A stretch of DNA of 25,892 nt. Origin: JAJXYP01 sp035541855 (GTDB lineage: Bacteria; Patescibacteriota; Minisyncoccia; UBA6257; 2-01-FULL-56-20). The position numbers were made by a program, and so were the translations under genes. Below, in pieces: positions 23,483-25,892 of the stretch; the stretch's first letter is position 1, and the number at the start of each line of letters is the position of its first letter. Location: assembly GCA_035541855.1 (NCBI GenBank), contig DATKMM010000013.1:1-25892 (forward strand). Direction: 5' to 3'. The notes under the pieces were generated by a model. That model did no database searches and was not told the origin of the DNA. It saw nothing but the letters and a program-made list of their open reading frames with translations.

Positions 23483-24322
23483 ATGACATTCAAAGAGAAG
23501 CTTGAAGCAGTCCAGAATGCCCGCGACAGCCTGATCTGCGTCGGGCTCGACCCCGACCCTTGGATCCCGGAAGGTAATTTCATCGGGCAGACGCTGACAC
23601 TCCTCAATATTGACATCATCGACAGGACATTCAAGTGTGCCAGCGCCTATAAGCTCGATGCTTCCTATTATCGGGCCCACGGCGTGATGGGTCTCACGGC
23701 CGCCATCGACACAGTAACCGCCATCCGCCAACGGGTGCCGGAAACCCCCATCATCTGGGACGCGAAATACTCCGGAACCAGGCGCGCCAACGAAAGGAAC
23801 GCCATAGAGGCGTTCGATGTGGTTCGGGCGGACGCAGTCACGGTCACGCCTTACTTCGACCGCGACGCGTTCAGGCCGTTCCTGGAACATCCTGGGCGCG
23901 GCGTGTTCGCGGTGTGCAAATCATCGGAAAACTCGGACGAATTCCAGGACCTGCCGGTAACTTTCCCGCTCGCGCATACTACCGGCACGATCACTATGCC
24001 ACTGTACCGCTGCGTCGCCCACCAGGTAAGCAGTACGTGGTGGAATGATGGCACTTGCGGCCTGGTCGTCGGCGCGACGCACCCGGACGGGCTCAGGTCG
24101 GTCCGGGAGATCATCGGCGATGATATGCTGATCCTCATCCCCGGCGGGGGCGAATATCAAAAAGGCTCTGTCGGGGCGGCGGTGCGAGCGGGAATCAATT
24201 CCCGCCGCGCCGGGATCCTGATGAACTTTTCAAGACAGATCGGTCTCAGCGAAGACCCCCGGAAAGAGATCGAGAGACTCCGCAAGGACGTCAATACCTA
24301 TAGGAGAGAACGATGGAACTAG
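23483..24322 (+). CDS. Orotidine-5'-phosphate decarboxylase homologue (type 2 PyrF family), catalytic motif altered
   Basis: The 279-residue protein has the TIM-barrel layout of type 2 OMP decarboxylases, which make UMP. It shows ICVGLDPD (18-25), the lysine in AYKLDASYYRAHG (K57), DAVTVTPYFDRDAF (117-130), GLVVGATHPDGL (193-204), PGGGEYQKG and the phosphate-binding NFSRQI (248-253). The central DxKxxDI tetrad motif reads DAKYSGT (93-99): D93 and K95 are kept but the second aspartate is G98. In known enzymes that residue comes from the neighbouring subunit and is needed for catalysis. The protein may be inactive, use another residue, or act on a different substrate, so I withhold the gene symbol. 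It overlaps the next gene by 10 nt. Confidence 0.75.
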   Translation: MTFKEKLEAVQNARDSLICVGLDPDPWIPEGNFIGQTLTLLNIDIIDRTFKCASAYKLDASYYRAHGVMGLTAAIDTVTAIRQRVPETPIIWDAKYSGTRRANERNAIEAFDVVRADAVTVTPYFDRDAFRPFLEHPGRGVFAVCKSSENSDEFQDLPVTFPLAHTTGTITMPLYRCVAHQVSSTWWNDGTCGLVVGATHPDGLRSVREIIGDDMLILIPGGGEYQKGSVGAAVRAGINSRRAGILMNFSRQIGLSEDPRKEIERLRKDVNTYRRERWN

Positions 24323-24612
24323 AGCAGCGATTAAAGTTTTCCGACGGCACCGAGCTGACACTTTTCATCAACCCGGAAACAAAAGCCGTAAGACTTCGCG
24401 GCTGCCATGAGGCGGTGGTGGTCAGCGAATTCGGTATTGAGGCCATGGTCACGTGCGAAAGCGATTGGATCGGAACAGTTCTGAACCGCCCCAATGGACC
24501 GTGGCTGCCTGCCGGACTCGATCCGCGCACGTATGCCAGAAAGATGAAATCGCAGGGAAATATCCGGATCTCCACGACCGGAACCGGAACCCAAATGGTT
24601 CCCATCGGATAA
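24313..24612 (+). CDS. Hypothetical 99-residue protein co-transcribed with the pyrF-like gene
   Basis: The soluble protein starts MELEQRLKFSDGTELTLFIN and contains VRLRGCHEAVVVSEFGIEAM and NGPWLPAGLDPRTYARKMKS. No known domain is recognised. AGGAG lies six bases before the ATG. The start overlaps the end of the pyrF-like gene by 10 nt and a terminator follows 14 nt after the stop, so the two genes form a closed bicistronic unit. A functional link to the pyrF-like protein is likely but unknown. Confidence 0.75.
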   Translation: MELEQRLKFSDGTELTLFINPETKAVRLRGCHEAVVVSEFGIEAMVTCESDWIGTVLNRPNGPWLPAGLDPRTYARKMKSQGNIRISTTGTGTQMVPIG

Positions 24613-24626
24613 AGAATCAGCCCCAG

Positions 24627-24653
24627 GGCGCGGAAAACCTCCGCGCCTTTTTT
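24627..24653 (+). terminator. Intrinsic terminator of the pyrF-like operon
   Basis: GGCGCGG (24627-24633) pairs perfectly with CCGCGCC (24641-24647) around AAAACCT, followed by TTTTTTAT. This is a classical strong terminator. It abuts the end of the convergent hicA remnant. Confidence 0.92.
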
Positions 24654-24744
24654 ATCGCATCCACTCGCCCTGCGGAATTCCCGATTGTCGGATGATGCTC
24701 TTCAACGTTCTTGGCTTGATAGCCCGGTCACCATGGAACGGCAT
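24652..24744 (-). pseudogene. HicA toxin remnant, C-terminal part only
   Basis: The short frame MPFHGDRAIKPRTLKSIIRQ plus SGIPQGEWMR matches the C-terminal third of HicA mRNA interferases (pattern PVHGxxxIKxGTLxSIIxQAG). The N-terminal part with the catalytic Gly-Ser-His motif is absent; the ATG begins 9 nt after the hicB stop. It is too short (30 residues) to be a working toxin. The order hicB-hicA and the short spacing are plausible for the original operon. Confidence 0.6.
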
Positions 24745-24753
24745 GAGAAGAAA

Positions 24754-25068
24754 TTACGCAGCAACCAGCGGGCGCTCACCGAAAGTAAAAACAGGTTTTA
24801 CGGAAGTGCTCTTCCCCGTTCGGAGGTCACGCCACATGTTTTCATACTCCAAATCGGCCTTCTGATTCAGAACGGCAGGTCGCGCCTTGATCTTTTTTGC
24901 CGATTCAACGCATCCCTCCATAGCTTCAAAAAGCAGAAGCATGGCCTCCTGTGGACTCGTCCCGGATTCCACGATGTTAAATTCCAAGCCCACGGCATAC
25001 CACGTGTCGCCTTCGCGAAAAACAATATAGCGCACTGAACCCTTTTGGAGCGTATTCTTATACTTCAT
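24754..25068 (-). CDS. hicB: HicB-family antitoxin-like protein
   Basis: I choose the ATG at 25068, giving 104 residues that start MKYKNTLQKGSVRYIVFREG. The partial RNase H-like fold of HicB is seen in VRYIVFREGDTWYAVGLEFNIVESG followed by SPQEAMLLLFEAMEGCVES. The C-terminal tail EYENMWRDLRTGKS replaces a clear DNA-binding domain. HicB normally neutralises HicA and represses the operon. Here only a hicA remnant follows, so this is an orphan antitoxin or part of a decayed pair. TATAGA seven bases before the ATG may be a leaderless-type -10 box. Confidence 0.7.
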   Translation of the reverse strand: MKYKNTLQKGSVRYIVFREGDTWYAVGLEFNIVESGTSPQEAMLLLFEAMEGCVESAKKIKARPAVLNQKADLEYENMWRDLRTGKSTSVKPVFTFGERPLVAA

Positions 25069-25129
25069 GATAGTTTCTATACTACTACAGCCCACCAGGG
25101 GGTGCAAATTCGTTTTTATCAAAATTTAA

Positions 25130-25892
25130 TCAGCCGTGCCGCACGACGATCACGTCGCCGTCCTTCACCTCGTATTCCTTCCCCTCCACGCGCAACCAGC
25201 CCTTCTGTTTTGCCTGCGTCCAACCGCCGGCCTCGAGCAGCTTGTCGCACGGCACCACCTCCATGCGGATGAACCTGTTCTCGAAGTCGGTATGGATGAC
25301 GCCGGCCGCCCGGGGCGCCAGCGTCCCCCGTTCGATCGTCCACGCGCGCGTCTCGTCCTCGCCCGTCGTGAAGAAACTGATCAGGCCCAGCGCCTCGTAC
25401 GCTTTTTTGATCAGGTCGGGCACGTGGTCGGCCGCCGCGAGATCCGCCACCAAAAACTCGCCGCCCAGCCCGGCCATTTTCTTTTTCAGGCCTTCTGGCA
25501 CCTCGGCCTCCTCGCCATTCAGCAGAAAGATCTGCCGCTTCGCCGTCAGCAGGTTCAGCTCGCGCACGGCGCGGCTTCCGGCGGCGAACGCCAAAAGTTC
25601 CGCCGAACCCGAAAGCGGCTGGCCGTCCGCCAAAAATTTCTCCACGCGCGCCAGCTCATCCCGGTCCGCAAGCGCCTCTTTCTTGCCCGACCGCGCCTCG
25701 GACTCCGCTTTCGCCAGCCGCTTCCCGACCGAGTCAAGGTCCTTCAGGACCAACTCGCTTTCGATGATCTCCAGATCGCGCGCCGCGTCCACCGAGCTCT
25801 CCACATGGATGATGTCTGGGTCGCGGAACACGCGCAGCACGACGACGATCGCCTGCGTCTCGCGGATGTGCGACAGGAACTGGTTGCCAAGC
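25130..25892 (-). CDS. ychF: Ribosome-binding ATPase YchF, 5' end beyond the window
   Basis: About 254 C-terminal codons of YchF (Obg-family, ATP-preferring) are visible. LGNQFLSHIRETQAIVVVLRVF corresponds to the end of the G domain, with VRVFRD-like and HVESSVDAARDLEIIESEL segments. A coiled-coil region (about KDLDSVGKRLAKAESEAR) and the C-terminal TGS domain follow, with LGLISFFTTGEDETRAWTI, FENRFIRMEVV and VKDGDVIVVRHG. The P-loop portion lies outside the window. Identification is firm; the start cannot be seen. The gene ends 61 nt before hicB and may be co-oriented only by chance. Confidence 0.95.
   Translation of the reverse strand, partial: LGNQFLSHIRETQAIVVVLRVFRDPDIIHVESSVDAARDLEIIESELVLKDLDSVGKRLAKAESEARSGKKEALADRDELARVEKFLADGQPLSGSAELLAFAAGSRAVRELNLLTAKRQIFLLNGEEAEVPEGLKKKMAGLGGEFLVADLAAADHVPDLIKKAYEALGLISFFTTGEDETRAWTIERGTLAPRAAGVIHTDFENRFIRMEVVPCDKLLEAGGWTQAKQKGWLRVEGKEYEVKDGDVIVVRHG

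Overview
The window looks like a chromosomal segment of a GC-rich Candidate Phyla Radiation (Patescibacteria, Parcubacteria-like) bacterium. This placement is an inference. It rests on compact, tightly packed genes, short versions of housekeeping proteins (RecO of about 168 residues), tRNA genes without an encoded CCA end, and several genes whose start codon lies only 3-9 nt after an extended -10 box, which suggests leaderless mRNAs. Nothing in the window proves the lineage.

Layout. 1-6680 (mostly minus) is the str/S10 region: rpsL, rpsG, fusA, then about 2 kb of foreign-looking material, then tuf and a partial rpsJ. The interruption (1494-3561) holds a candidate structured RNA, tRNA-Gly(CCC), a perfect 28-bp palindrome, a GIY-YIG nuclease-like gene, an AT-rich six-helix membrane protein, and a hypothetical gene that appears to lose its 5' end where the AT-rich block stops. 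6681-8853 is secF/secD. 8908-10853 holds a zinc-ribbon membrane protein, a tRNA-Lys nested inside another, split tRNA-Lys, a DedA-family protein with an overlapping small membrane protein, tRNA-Leu(TAA) and tRNA-Cys(GCA).

10888-16415 (minus) is one apparent operon: two membrane-anchored exported proteins, an OmpR-type response regulator, a polytopic histidine kinase, and a 622-residue protein with a class II terpene-cyclase DxDD motif and a class I DDxxD-type motif. It diverges from an HtrA-like protease gene at 16465. Next come khpA under a perfect consensus promoter, a 31-bp palindrome related by its loop to the first one, a small membrane protein gene, and tRNA-Gly(GCC), also followed by a long hairpin. 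19685-23397 is a probable operon recO - surface protein - glyQS. 23419-24653 is a self-contained transcription unit (promoter, pyrF-like gene, 99-residue gene, terminator). It is followed by hicB with only a hicA remnant, and the 3' part of ychF.

Most unusual items: the tRNA-Lys inserted exactly inside the anticodon of a second tRNA-Lys and flanked by inverted repeats; the long palindromes that share a loop motif but not stem sequence; the terpene-synthase-like gene overlapping its histidine kinase gene; and the PyrF homologue lacking one catalytic aspartate.
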